The notes under the pieces are model-generated. The model saw only the letters and a program-made list of their open reading frames with translations, did no database searches and was not told the DNA's origin. From assembly GCA_964017235.1 (NCBI GenBank), contig OZ024938.1:57713816-57777815 (forward strand): 64,000 bases of DNA, written 5' to 3'. Numbering within the stretch: position 1 is the first letter of the stretch; each line of letters opens with the position of its first letter. The DNA comes from Sabellastarte sp. h YS-2021 (taxonomy: Eukaryota > Annelida > Polychaeta > Sabellida > Sabellidae). Positions 45,386-55,626 of this stretch are shown in pieces. The position numbers were made by a program, and so were the translations under genes.

Positions 45386-45927
45386 AGGGCTAGGTTTCAC
45401 AAAAGGACTTAGCCCGGACTTAGAGTTAAAGTTAAGACTTTTGTCTTAAAATGAGGCTAGGTCTGTGGTCTTAGACTTAGAGGGTTTCACAGAGCTGCTT
45501 AGTCTAGGCTTCGGCTAAGGATGGGAGGGAGTGGGTTTAACTTTTGTAAACAAAGACTTAAACATGGCCAACATATATTTTTCTCACTTCAAAATTTGAA
45601 ATGCTTCAAAATAAAGAATAAATGTACAGAACACCTCCCTAAATTAGTATTTGGACATATTAATGCGGTTACTAATCTTTCCATTGAAGAAACAGCCTTT
45701 TTGCAAAGATAAAATGAGCTAAACAAAGGATTTTTTCTCTTCACTAAAATATTTTGACCAGAAGGATCATGTGATATAGAACACACACATTTGTTATTTG
45801 ACAAGATTGGACATAGCTAAGTCACCCTGAAAATCCAGGACTTAGCAAAAACAAAAGGCTCAGATTTAAGTCCCTGACTTACCCCAAGTCCAAGCTAAGT
45901 CTGACACCCTTTGTGAAACCGGCCTCA
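45386..45927. mobile_element. TTTCACAAAG inverted-repeat DNA element, short copy (about 540 bp)
   Basis: The left end GGGCTAGGTTTCACAAAAGG and the complement of the right end GAGGCCGGTTTCACAAAGGG are inverted repeats. Inside are 'acttagagttaaagtta' and a second internal 'gggtttcacagagctgctta', then the right-hand 'acaaaaggctcagatttaag'. The same order appears at 55627-56699. No transposase is encoded; the short frames are chance. The layout fits a MITE. The class (Harbinger/ISL2EU or P-like) is a guess. Confidence 0.82.
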
Positions 45928-46067
45928 GCGCCCCTTTACTATGTTTTATAAGAGTTAAAAAATTCACCAAACAAGTGGAGATTTTCCGTTAATATTCTGG
46001 ATACTATGTTACCTACAAATAAGTTATATACCTTATTAGATAGGTATTTTAGAGAGTTCCTTTTCAT

Positions 46068-46102
46068 ACACTTGGTCAAGGTTCTGTACTGTAAATCACG
46101 TA
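46068..46102 (-). mobile_element. SINE-A core scrap at the edge of a minisatellite
   Basis: 'acacttggtcaaggttctgt' actgtaaatc matches the SINE-A core (acagttggtcaaggttctgtactgtaaactg) in antisense with few changes. It is an isolated piece that ends where the 41-bp array begins. Confidence 0.65.
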
Positions 46103-46115
46103 CAAACCCAAGTGA

Positions 46116-46640
46116 AACATAAAAACTTAATGCAATGGGAAACCTTCCAAAGTGCCATAAAAATCTTGATATGATGGGAAACCTTCCCAGGTGCCACATA
46201 AAAATTTGACATATAATGGGAAACCTTCCCAAGTGATACACACAAAACTTGATATGATGAGAAACCTTCCCAGATGCCACATAAAAAACTTGATATGATG
46301 GGCAACCTTCCACGGTGCCACAGACAAAAACTTGATATGATGGGAAACCTTCCCAGGTGCCAGATAAAAATTTTACATATAATGGGAAACCTTCCCAAGT
46401 GATACACACAAAACTTGATATGATGAGAAACCTTCCCAGATGCCACATAAAAAACTTGATATGATGGGCAACCTTCCACGGTGCCACAGACAAAAACTTG
46501 ATATGATGGGAAATCTTCCCAGGTGCCACATAAAAACTGAATATGATAGAAAACCTTCCCAGGTGCCACATAAAAACTTTATATACTGGAACAACTTTGC
46601 AAATACCATCATAAAAATTTAACCTAATGAGAAAACTTCC
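46116..46640. repeat. 41/42-bp minisatellite with a 166-bp higher-order repeat
   Basis: The basic unit is about 41-42 bp: aacttgatatgatggg, aaaccttcccaggtgcc, acataaa. Four units form a 166-bp block. The blocks starting at 46215 and 46381 are nearly identical over about 130 bp, more alike than neighbouring units, so the block itself was duplicated. The 247-codon minus frame (45939-46682) and the overlapping 157-, 79- and 66-codon frames are products of the repeat. Confidence 0.92.
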
Positions 46641-46689
46641 CGAATCCCATATACAATCTACCATGAATGAAGACAACAACATTATATGG

Positions 46690-47290
46690 TATATGGCATA
46701 TATTTATTTATTATAGTGACATGCAATATACAATATAAAAATGAGATAACAAGCAGAAATACAACATTGCCCAGCCCTGAAGGGCTTATAAGTCACTCTT
46801 AATCCAGACAATAATTAACATGGTTATAGTGTGAGATAAATTACAATATTACCAGCATTAGGCAAAAGATGTTTTCTAGTGGAAAATTATACCAAATAGA
46901 AACAGTTACATTAATGACAAGGTATAATCTACTACAGAAAATATGACACACACCAACATAGAATGAATAAGTATGTTCTATTTATTAATCAAATCCTGTC
47001 TTATTATCCATGCTTGGTAAATAAAATCAACCAGTTGTTTCTCATATGTATTGACAATTGTAACAAATATTTCATTGTCCGATAAACTGTAAAACTGTGG
47101 AATATTTTGTAAAACCGATTTGAACAGGTTTGTTCGTAGATTTTCATAGGCAACACAGTGACACAGAAAGTGTATTTCATCTTCTACTTCATTTGATTTA
47201 CATAATAGGCAAGTACGCTCATCTACATTTAATTTTCTAAGTTTATTGGAACTAGTGTCCTTTATAAGATGAAACCTTAGAGTTTTGTTG
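46690..47290 (-). mobile_element. Non-LTR retrotransposon C-terminus with Cys/His motif
   Basis: Minus-strand frame 47280-46978 is open for about 100 codons to a TAG. It reads LRFHLIKDTSSNKL, then CLLCKSNEVEDEIHFLCHC (47208-47152), then AYENLRTNLFKSV and a final YQAWIIRQDLI. The C-x2-C ... H-x3-C pattern, followed by 'Y..lR..lf', is the zinc-knuckle-like C-terminus seen in several invertebrate LINE polyproteins. It is a different LINE family from the CR1/L2 copies here. A 3' UTR of about 290 bp follows, with the short palindrome agcccttcagggct, ending in ataaataaata. Further upstream the sequence is a low-complexity 'attaatggtta' tract, so the copy is 5'-truncated. Confidence 0.75.
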
Positions 47291-49197
47291 ATACGTTATT
47301 GGAGCAAGTGATTTTTTTACATTATAGGTTAGAAAATTGAGACATTAATGGTTAATTTTGATACATTATTGGTTATTGATACGTTAATGGTTATATCAGG
47401 CGTGGAATCCCAACTTTTACCACAAACTTGACTCTAACCACAAACCTTTATTCTGAGAAACTAAGAGCTATATAATTCTGACTGGATCAGGATAATGAGC
47501 AATTGTGACAAACTGAGTCATTTTACAAAAACAATGAACAGATGAAATCTACATGTACGGGGTATGTCTAACTACCATAAATACAATATTACTTTACAAA
47601 TATCTAACAGTAAGTGCATTGACAAACTATAACAGTTTCTCCTGACACAATCAATATAACAGGAGTTACAATATCTCATTTACTGATTACACATTCAGAT
47701 TACATGTGGAATTTAATTAGTTTTTTTTCCCTCACTTATGTACACAGGTAGGAGAACTATGTGATTGCTTAATGAAAAAGTTTATTTTTTGAATGGTGAA
47801 GTTCAGATTATTTGGATAATATTCTCAGGTTTTTTTTTCAGAGGGGGGAATAGATTATGAAATTAATATTTTTTTTCTTTGACATAAAAATATATGTCAT
47901 TCATACCCAAAACAGAAGCTCTGTAAAATACATTTCTAATGAGGGATATAATATTTTGTAGCTGATATGATTGAATGAAAAATGTACAAAAATCATCACT
48001 TGTCAATGCATTAAAAATGCTGATTGTCTTTTGTAAGGGTTCATCGGGAATACAAAAAATGTTACTCAGTCTGTGTGTACTTAGTTGCATATACTGCTAT
48101 GTAATATATAATACTTTGTGTTGTGGACAATAAGCATTGTGTTTTAAACCTTAAACAGCTAATAATTGTAATACGATGATAAGATTTCTGTATGCTGTAA
48201 TCAATGTCTTTCATCCACTGCCCTTCAGTCACTTGTTTATGCTAGAATTATTAAAAGTGCAATTACTTTAATGGTGATTAGGTGCTATAAAAGCTCTGAG
48301 TTATCATTTGATTATCTTGTTAGTGTATTATATCACATGTGAATAAATATATGTTAATGTATAGCATAGCAATAAACCTACGTTTACCCAACTGCATCTG
48401 GTACGTGTACATAAACTCTTTAACCTTATTTCAAAATCAGGACACTGAAGGTCAAAACTGGAACATTACTTCCTCCGGAAAAGCTGTGTCTCTTAACCAC
48501 CAGAAAACCCTAAGTGAATGCCTCATGGTAGCATGAGCTGACTTTAAAGCCAAGACCAGAAAGATGTAACCCAGATAAGTAAATTCCAAACTTTTTAACT
48601 ACTGGACTAGTGATGCTTATCCAACTGGTAGGCGAGAGAATCACTGAATATCAGTTGTGACTCCAAATATCTTTACATCCATCCCAATGGAAATTATATC
48701 CACTTCCAAGACATGATGTTTGGATCGCATTCTAATGGGCAGTGGAGCTTTCTGTCAAACAAAGTTGCTTTATCAAAATCTCCAGTTTTGATACAGGGTT
48801 AGTGGAACAGACCCACAAAAACAATTAGCTTACACTGGAATAACTGATTAAGGTGATACTGTTACAATCTCCCCTAAAATATCTATGCTCTGTTTAACAG
48901 TGTTGTCAGATGATACCCTGTTTTAGGAAGCATTGAAGTGACAGAAGCCATAACAATACCATGATAAGATTAATCACCAATTCACACTTTTTTTTGCGAT
49001 AAGATGCTCCTTTTAGAAACATGTTTTTTTGTTTAAAGTGTGAGACTGGATGACATAATTGGTTACAATGTTTGACCTATTTATTTTAGCGTCTGTTAGA
49101 AAAGTTGCCTAAGATGTTTTAAACTTCTACAAACTATTGTAGAGCAAATCCATCCATGGGTGGTTTTTACCTTTTTGTGTTGTATTGCCTGGTTGGT
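47291..49197. other. No recognised feature; low-complexity edge
   Basis: 47,320-47,400 holds repeated gata-cgttattgg/cattaatggtta words. Beyond that it is AT-rich with no supported signal; frames at 47863-48090 (minus) and 48339-48536 lack motifs. Confidence 0.4.
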
Positions 49198-49445
49198 AAT
49201 TACACTTAAAATAATATCTCCATAATTACAGGACTAAAAGTGTTTTGACCCACCCCGACTGAACAAGAACAGTATTACTTTAGGGATGATCAATTATCAG
49301 TATCCCTAAGGTTGTTTGGCCTGCTACTTGGGATAAGAGTCAATGATATAGGACTGGCCTGTAAAGGTGGTCATCCAAACCACTATCTAACTTTGTTTAC
49401 TTGAGATTGAACCCAAAACTTATTTTAAAAATCTGACCAGTATCT
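49198..49445 (-). mobile_element. SINE-C, diverged
   Basis: 'aataatatctccataattac' aggactaaaagtg, 'gatgatcaattatcagtatc' and 'cctgctacttgggataagag', then gtggtcatccaaaccac, keep the order of the SINE-C at 3383-3679. The head (gagattgaacccaaaac) still shows a B-box trace. The A-box is lost. Confidence 0.65.
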
Positions 49446-50076
49446 ACCATCACCATGATTACACTCCCAACCTCTTACAACTGATACAATAAGTCGTGCG
49501 ATCAATAAGAGTAAATCCCGGGACTATAATATCAAGGGGAATCTAGAAGAGATCATGTTCCAATGGAATCTGAATATAATCAAAGCAATAAATACCACAA
49601 AATAAACTATGGTTACAGTTATACATACATGATATAGATTATGTACAGTCATTCTGACTTTAAGTTTGAAAATGAGTTTAAGATCACCTTAACGTCACTT
49701 TACGTCTAGTGGGTTTGAGGTAACCATAACAGCAATTGGGGAACAAACTTAAGGTTGAGAATAAATTGTAGGGTGTCCTACAAAAGTGTGTGCAAAGGCA
49801 AATGTAGCCTTTCATTGTTGCTCTGTAAAAAAAAAACTTGCCAAAAGTTCTCAGTTTCACCAGTGTTTCTAACACTGTGTATACATTTTCTCCATTCCTT
49901 CTTTAAAAAAACAACTTATGTGTTTTATGACTGAGTCGAGGTTTCTTTGAAGTGACTGTAGTATATTGGTTTGCACCCTAAATGTTTGGGTGGGTCAGTG
50001 ATACACGTGAGAGTAAATCATTTTGGCAGTAACTGCTGTACTTAGAAATGAGTAGATGATATTCATTAGCCTTCAA
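49446..50076. other. No recognised feature
   Basis: AT-rich, no supported signal. Confidence 0.45.
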
Positions 50077-50195
50077 GGGCTCTAATGCTCGCCTCCATAA
50101 ATTTATTAAACTGGAATACAACAGAAAAACTTCCAGAAGGATATATATATATATATAAAGGCTATATTACGAATGGAGGCTAACAATATGAGCCT
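50077..50195. repeat. Short imperfect inverted repeat, possible MITE scrap
   Basis: The left arm gggctctaatgctcgcctcc at (50077-50098) is matched by the complement of atggaggctaacaatatgag cc (50173-50194) at about 18 of 24 positions. An (at)n run lies at 50143-50157 between them. No target duplication is seen. Confidence 0.35.
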
Positions 50196-50483
50196 ACAGC
50201 ATACGCATTATATTGTTCATTTTCTTGAGTAGTAAAGAGTTGTTTTTTGTATTAACTAGTGATTGATGTTTTACTTTCTTTATCCACCACTTTAATTCAA
50301 TAATAAGTAAATTGAGTCCAAAAGTAACAAAAGAATGTCATAACAATTAAATGTGAAATGTATCCATAGTTCCAGGTACTATTGAATATAAAAAAAAACA
50401 ATTTTGAACTGTAGATCTGACATTTATGCACAGATTTAATTTTAATGCAACAAACGAGCACTCTGTAAACCACTTTTTTAATA

Positions 50484-50610
50484 TTACATATATGACATAT
50501 TTGTAGCTTACATAATTAATGAAATATTTATACAAAAATGGCACTTGTTTATACATTGGTCATGCTACTTACCCAAATTGTAATTAGGTCAAGTATTGGT
50601 TGAATGGATA
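50484..50610 (+). repeat. Q-family repeat
   Basis: 'tgacatatttgtagcttaca' taattaatgaaat, then 'aatggcacttgtttatacat' and ttacccaaattgtaatta, match 16360-16440 closely at the start. Function and class are unknown. Confidence 0.55.
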
Positions 50611-50999
50611 ATAAAAATTGTTCCTATGGGCCTGTTTTGTAAAATTTAATGCAGACTTTGATTTAAAATTGAGATATAAACATGCATGGACAAAAGACTG
50701 TCATGTAAATACACCAAAAATGTCAAAGTAACCCTTTGACAGCCAATTAAATTACAGCTTACAAAGGTATATGGTGCTTCTATGATTCTGTAACATTCCC
50801 CAAGCATAATTTATACATAGGTCGCACTTTCCCATGCTGGCCTCATGGGGTACATACGAGGGCAAAATATTTTACTCACCACGGCATTTCAACATACAGT
50901 TAATTTGTTTCTCCTGTGAGCTCTAATATGACTTTTATAACTCTTCATCTCCATCAAAAGACAGACTCAGAGGCGCAACAACCAAGAAACAATTCCAAA
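50611..50999. other. No recognised feature
   Basis: AT-rich, no supported signal. Confidence 0.4.
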
Positions 51000-52285
51000 G
51001 AATTCATAGTCCAGAGAGACAGAAGGGGGGAGGGGGTCTACACCACAAAGACAATTGGAAAATATGATAAAACCTGGGGTGGGTAGGCCTTTGTGAAGAG
51101 AAAAGCTATCATGCTCTTCTGAAAAGATAACAGAGATGTGGCAGAGCAGGTGTCGTCTGGCGACTCAATCCATATCTTGGGACCGTCATAGGCAAAATTA
51201 AAGTCAATATGGTTAGTTGACTTATGAACAGATGGAATAAAATGTGGCACCTCAAGAACTTCACCCTCCATACGGCTACTCCAAGTATTGTAAAAGGTTT
51301 TCCTGTGATACAAAAAATGATCTGAAATGATTAGAATAGCCACTCTGACTATTGTAGCTGTTCTGAACACTGACCATTGTTGAATAGGCAGCCAGTAATG
51401 GCATTATATATGAATATGTAGTTGTATTGGTGAGAGTATTAGCTAAGATGTTTTGTACACTTTGGAGCTTTCTAACATTAATCCCAACTAAGGAATTACA
51501 ACACTCAAACCGACTGCTCACAAAAGCATTTGCAGCCTTCACAGCCGCTTCCTGTGTAAGATGTTGACCAAGTCTCCTAAGATACCCTCAATTGTACAAT
51601 ACAGGCTTTACAGACATTCTGAACATACCAAGAAAAAGAGAAATTGGGGTTGAACCGTACTCCCACATTTTTACCACTTTTGCAAGATTCAATGGATTAT
51701 GGAGAATACTGAATGGCAAGAAGGACTTGAGTTTTTCATGATGCAACTTTGAACCAAAAATGATAAACTCAGTTTAATCTAGATTGGGTTTCAACTTACT
51801 TGTTGATAACCATTTTTCACATCATCTTAGCACCTGTTTAGTATATAAATATATGTTTAATATATAAGGAGAAAAATATGGGTCCCAGGACCGAACCTTG
51901 ATGGACACCATACAAAAGTCTCCTGAGTTCTGAAAGGGTTGAACCAATTTATATTGATTAAAAACAGTCAATGAGATATGATCAGCACCATCTTGATAGA
52001 GTTGCACTAATGCCAAACCATGTCTGTAAGCAACTCAGAAGACTATAATGGCCAATGGTGTCAAACGCAGCTGATTGATCCAGAAGAAGTGCCAAATTAT
52101 CCTATTTTGATAAAGAAAGGCGGATTTCATTCTTTAAAGACAACAGCACTGTTTCAGTTGAGTGACCACCCGCGTATGCAGATTGATTCTCGTTACCTAG
52201 TCAATTTGAATTTATGTGATCAATCATCTGAGAAGCAAAAACTCGTTCAACTAGTTTAGATACAAAGCACAAGCCAGATACAGGA
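51000..52285 (-). mobile_element. CR1/L2-type LINE, long degraded RT fragment
   Basis: Read on the minus strand from 52285 downward: FVSKLVERVFASQMIDHINS, HSTETVLLSLKNEIRLSLS and LLLDQSAAFDTIGH (RT palm region). Then VHQGSVLGPIFFSLYI, a LSTSKLKPN..TEFIIFGSK-like stretch and ANAFVSSRFECCNSLV. The C-terminal AYDGPKIWIES..D ends near 51100. Stops and frameshifts are frequent. The lineage is distinct from the LINEs at 19 and 43 kb. The YxDD box is not recognisable. This is the longest LINE remnant here, about 1.3 kb. Confidence 0.85.
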
Positions 52286-52749
52286 TGGTATTATCACAGT
52301 GTAAAATTTAGTATTTTTGGAGTTAGATGCATTTTAAGGATACCCCCTAGTTTTTCAGTTAAAATGTCTTATTTGTGATGGTACTTCTTTGGATATGTGT
52401 GTTTTCTTTGTAGTTTGTGTTCATTTGAAATTGCTTGTAAATTTATGTCTTTTATGATGTAATGTCTATTGTAAAACATCTGTCATTATGTCCTGTATAT
52501 TCTTCTCATTTTGTATCCTCCTGGTAATGTTTCAGTATTGGTAATTGGACTGAATTGAGAGTCTGAAGTCTTGAGATGGTTCTGAGTAGTCTTAGTCACT
52601 TGTGTAATCGATTGAGTCTGTAATATACTAAATAGTATAGTTTTTATATATCTTAGTATTTTACTGTAACTGTATATCTTATACTATTGTTGTATTATAA
52701 TAAACTATATCCTGCACCCTTGTTGTTTGTACCCCAGGGGGGGGGGGAC
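52286..52749. other. T/G-rich stretch preceding the LTR candidate
   Basis: It contains 'ttctcattttgtatcctcct' at about 52505, which recurs at 52751, and 'taatgtctattgta', which recurs near 52809. An 11-base G run is at 52737-52747. It may be part of an older, related LTR; otherwise unexplained. Confidence 0.4.
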
Positions 52750-53493
52750 TGTTCTCATTTTGTATCCTCCTGTTATCTGGAATCTGGAATCACAGAGATC
52801 CAGTTGTTGTATAATGTCTATTGTAGCTACAGGAAGTCATTATTAGTGGGTGTATTTGAAGTTGTGTGATGAGGTGAGAATGACTGTATAATTATGTAGT
52901 GATGTGGTTTGTGTTCTTGTGATGTTGTATTGTATATTGTACTATAAATGGTTATTGTTCTTTTATGTCATGTCATAGTGTTTTGTGTTGTCTTGTGTTT
53001 CTGTAATGTGATTGGCCAATGTCATAATTGTAACATCTTTGCACTGAGAACTCTGTCTATAAATTGTGAGGTGAATCTCACCTAAAACAAGAAGGAAAAT
53101 GAGAATTGAAATTGAGAATAAAAATGAGAAATACAAGAGAGAAGTAAAATGAGAGTGTGCAGATAGAGTCAAAAGAAGAAGTAATTATTTGAACTGAGTG
53201 TTAAAATGAAAATAGAATGAGAAGTGATATTAATAGATTTAAAAGGAGAATTGAATGATAGTGAATTTAAAACAAAAAGTTATACACTGATATTTGACAA
53301 TTGGATTATGTAATTTTATTATTAATTAGTTAAATGTTAAGTGGTTTATAAAGTGAATATTGTAACTGTTATTGTTTATTGTTAATTTGAGCTACATCCC
53401 AAAGGAGAAAGTAATAAAGGAAAAGAGCACTAAAGCGACTTTCAGTTTACTCAATAGAACTTTTAGTTTAAACCTAATCACACACAAAAACAA
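52750..53493 (+). mobile_element. Candidate solo LTR of an LTR retrotransposon
   Basis: A TG...CA-bounded segment (tgttctcattttg ... acacaaaaacaaca). It holds a CCAAT-type box (gtgattggccaatgtc, about 53006), a TATA-like tctataaattg about 50 bases later, and an AATAAAG polyadenylation-like signal near 53414. Base composition flips from T/G-rich upstream of the TATA to A/G-rich after it. These are LTR-like traits. No internal gag/pol region, primer-binding site or clear target duplication is seen, so this is a hypothesis; a promoter of another kind is possible. Confidence 0.35.
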
Positions 53494-54499
53494 CATTTTC
53501 TTTGTGTGATAGTATTTCTTCATATCATCAGCTCTCACATGCTAAACTGTAATTATCAATACTGGACAGGTGAAGGCATGGCAATTTTCAACGTGCAGTA
53601 CCATGAAATGAGCCCCATTTATGAAACAATAAGGGGAAGGTTGTTAACAAAACTTCAAGGACACGTTAATACGACCACAGGCCTTAAGAATCACTATTAA
53701 TGCTGAACTATGACAAATAAAACAAGTCAGTTTTGTTATTTAAAGCAAATGTTGGCTAGAAATGATTTTTAGAAATTATATTTAGATGTCAATGCAGATT
53801 TTAAAAAACATGGCTCCAACAAGATAATGTAATTCTTTGAAAGTGTAATGTTTACTCATGTACAGAAAATGAAACAGCCTGTATGATCTCAGGGTTAGCC
53901 CCTGGTTAACAGAAAACTATGACCCATATCTAATTTATGGTTCATGAGTTATGGCCACAGACAGACAGACAGACAGACAGATCTCATTACAATACTATCG
54001 CCCCTTCCCTTTGAGGGGAGGGGGGGGGGGGTAACAGTTAACTGAAAAAAAAAATAAAGTAGTGATTGGTGCTGCTTTAGTCTGTTTTATAATAAACTTG
54101 TCCTAACGTTTCAAACAAAGTTGTAACTGGTTTAGTGTACATCACTATGGGCCTTTGAGAAAGGCTACCAATCCAGTTCATTTGCTGACTGATTTACAAA
54201 TGACCAATTCCATTGGATAGGCTTAAACACTGGCCTTTGAACAGTTCCTTAGATTCGTTTGATTAACTCTTAATATCTAGATTACTGCCTATGTGAACTG
54301 TTTATAACCCCTTGCTCAGAAATAGAATCTTAAAAGTAATGTACTGTGTCTGAAAAGCTCGCCCAATTATTACAATCAGATAATGCATTTAACGATGAAA
54401 AGATTGTAGGTTTTTTTTCTATTATTGAGCAGGGTAAATTATGGAATTATAACCTATATGAGAGGGCAGTAAATCATAGTTCCTCTATCACTAGGTAGT
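53494..54499. other. No recognised feature; (acag)n and G-run simple repeats
   Basis: A (cagа-type) acag run lies at 53957-53980 and a G-rich run at 54014-54031. The 64-codon frame at 53506-53700 lacks motifs. Confidence 0.4.
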
Positions 54500-55040
54500 G
54501 TTTATGGGCGTATTCGTCTGTTTGTTTATTTGTCTGTGTTCACATCAACTCTAAATATAATCAATGGATCTTTCTGAATTTTTTTTATGTTGGATGGGCC
54601 CGAACAAAGGGAGACGTGATTGAATTTTCAGAAAGATCCCGAACATATTCTGGGTACCAAAAAATTCCCAAACTTTTAAAGGTTCTATTGTCAATGTATT
54701 TTAAATGACTTTTGGCTTTCTACTTGACAATACTTCAAAAGTAATGAATGGATCTTTCCAATATGTTTATATGGGTAGTCCTTGACTAAACGAAAAAAGT
54801 GAGTACGTTTTGAGTAAGATCCAGACAATTTTCTTGGTTTTAAAAATCTAAAGTTTTTAGAAATGTCCCCTGGTGGAGGTCTGAGCTCTTTGAAGTGCTC
54901 TCTAGTTGTTGTTACAACTGTCTTTTATAGACACACACAAAGTTTCATAAATTGTTATATTTTTTGTCAAGAGGGCTGGATAGAGATTAATGGACCATTT
55001 TCAATTTTTTTAATTACTGGTACGAAATGTTCTAGGCAGA
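54500..55040 (+). repeat. R-family interspersed repeat, longest copy
   Basis: 'ggcgtattcgtctgtttgtt' leads to 'aatggatctttctgaatttt', 'ttggatgggcccgaacaaag', and the closing 'gggtaccaaaaaattcccaa'. Two further weak rounds follow ('aatgaatggatctttccaat' at 54742, 'gattaatggaccattttcaa' at 54985), so the family may itself be internally repeated. It shows the fullest order for the copies at 620, 32215, 37436 and 41286. Confidence 0.55.
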
Positions 55041-55114
55041 GTATGTAATGTCCCATATGAAATACCCTACACCCACAAAAATAATATACTGTACTAGTTA
55101 AATTATTTTTGAAA

Positions 55115-55265
55115 GAAGTAATGACAATGTAATGTAAAAGTAATGTGAATTTACATTACTTTTCCAAAGTAATGCATTACATTACACATTACTTTGCCCT
55201 ATGTAATGTGCATTACACATTACATTACTTTGGAAAATGTAATGCATATTACAGGGCATTACGCA
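55115..55265. repeat. TAATG-rich nested hairpins, possible hAT-like MITE
   Basis: Words taatg/cattac dominate. One perfect-looking hairpin is aaaagtaatgt ... acattactttt (55135-55162). A larger one pairs ttttccaaagtaatg (55159-55173) with cattactttggaaaa (about 55224-55238). TAATG-rich termini occur in some hAT-type MITEs, but no ends or target duplication could be set. Confidence 0.5.
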
Positions 55266-55626
55266 TTATCATTAACCCAGGCCTGTTTGTGGCTTTAAGG
55301 CAGACCTTTTTAAGGTTCGTGGCTGTTATGCAATTTAAATGTGCTTACGTGTGTAGAATATCTGAGCCATGCTTTAATTATATCCAGTAACTGGATATGA
55401 AACATGTTTTTCAAAGTTGACACACTCTGTGCAACATATTCTTGCTAATTAACATTCCAATCACTAAGATTTTTAAAACTACACACAAGTTTTATAGGCC
55501 ACACATATACCGGAAGAGTTATGCCACTTTTTAATGTTTCAAGTAGGACAAGTGATCACTATCCTTAAAGTGAGAAAGTTAAAAAGTAATCTAATGTTTC
55601 TGTCAATTTAACATCGGTAGATCAGA
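55266..55626. other. No recognised feature
   Basis: AT-rich, no supported signal. Confidence 0.4.

Noticed and set aside
45939..46682. 247-codon minus-strand frame as a protein-coding gene
   Set aside because: It is the 41/42-bp minisatellite read through; overlapping frames in the other two registers give the same peptides, and the flanks have no coding signature.
52020..52259. 79-codon plus-strand frame
   Set aside because: Antisense to the degraded RT (the minus strand reads LLLDQSAAFDTIGH here).
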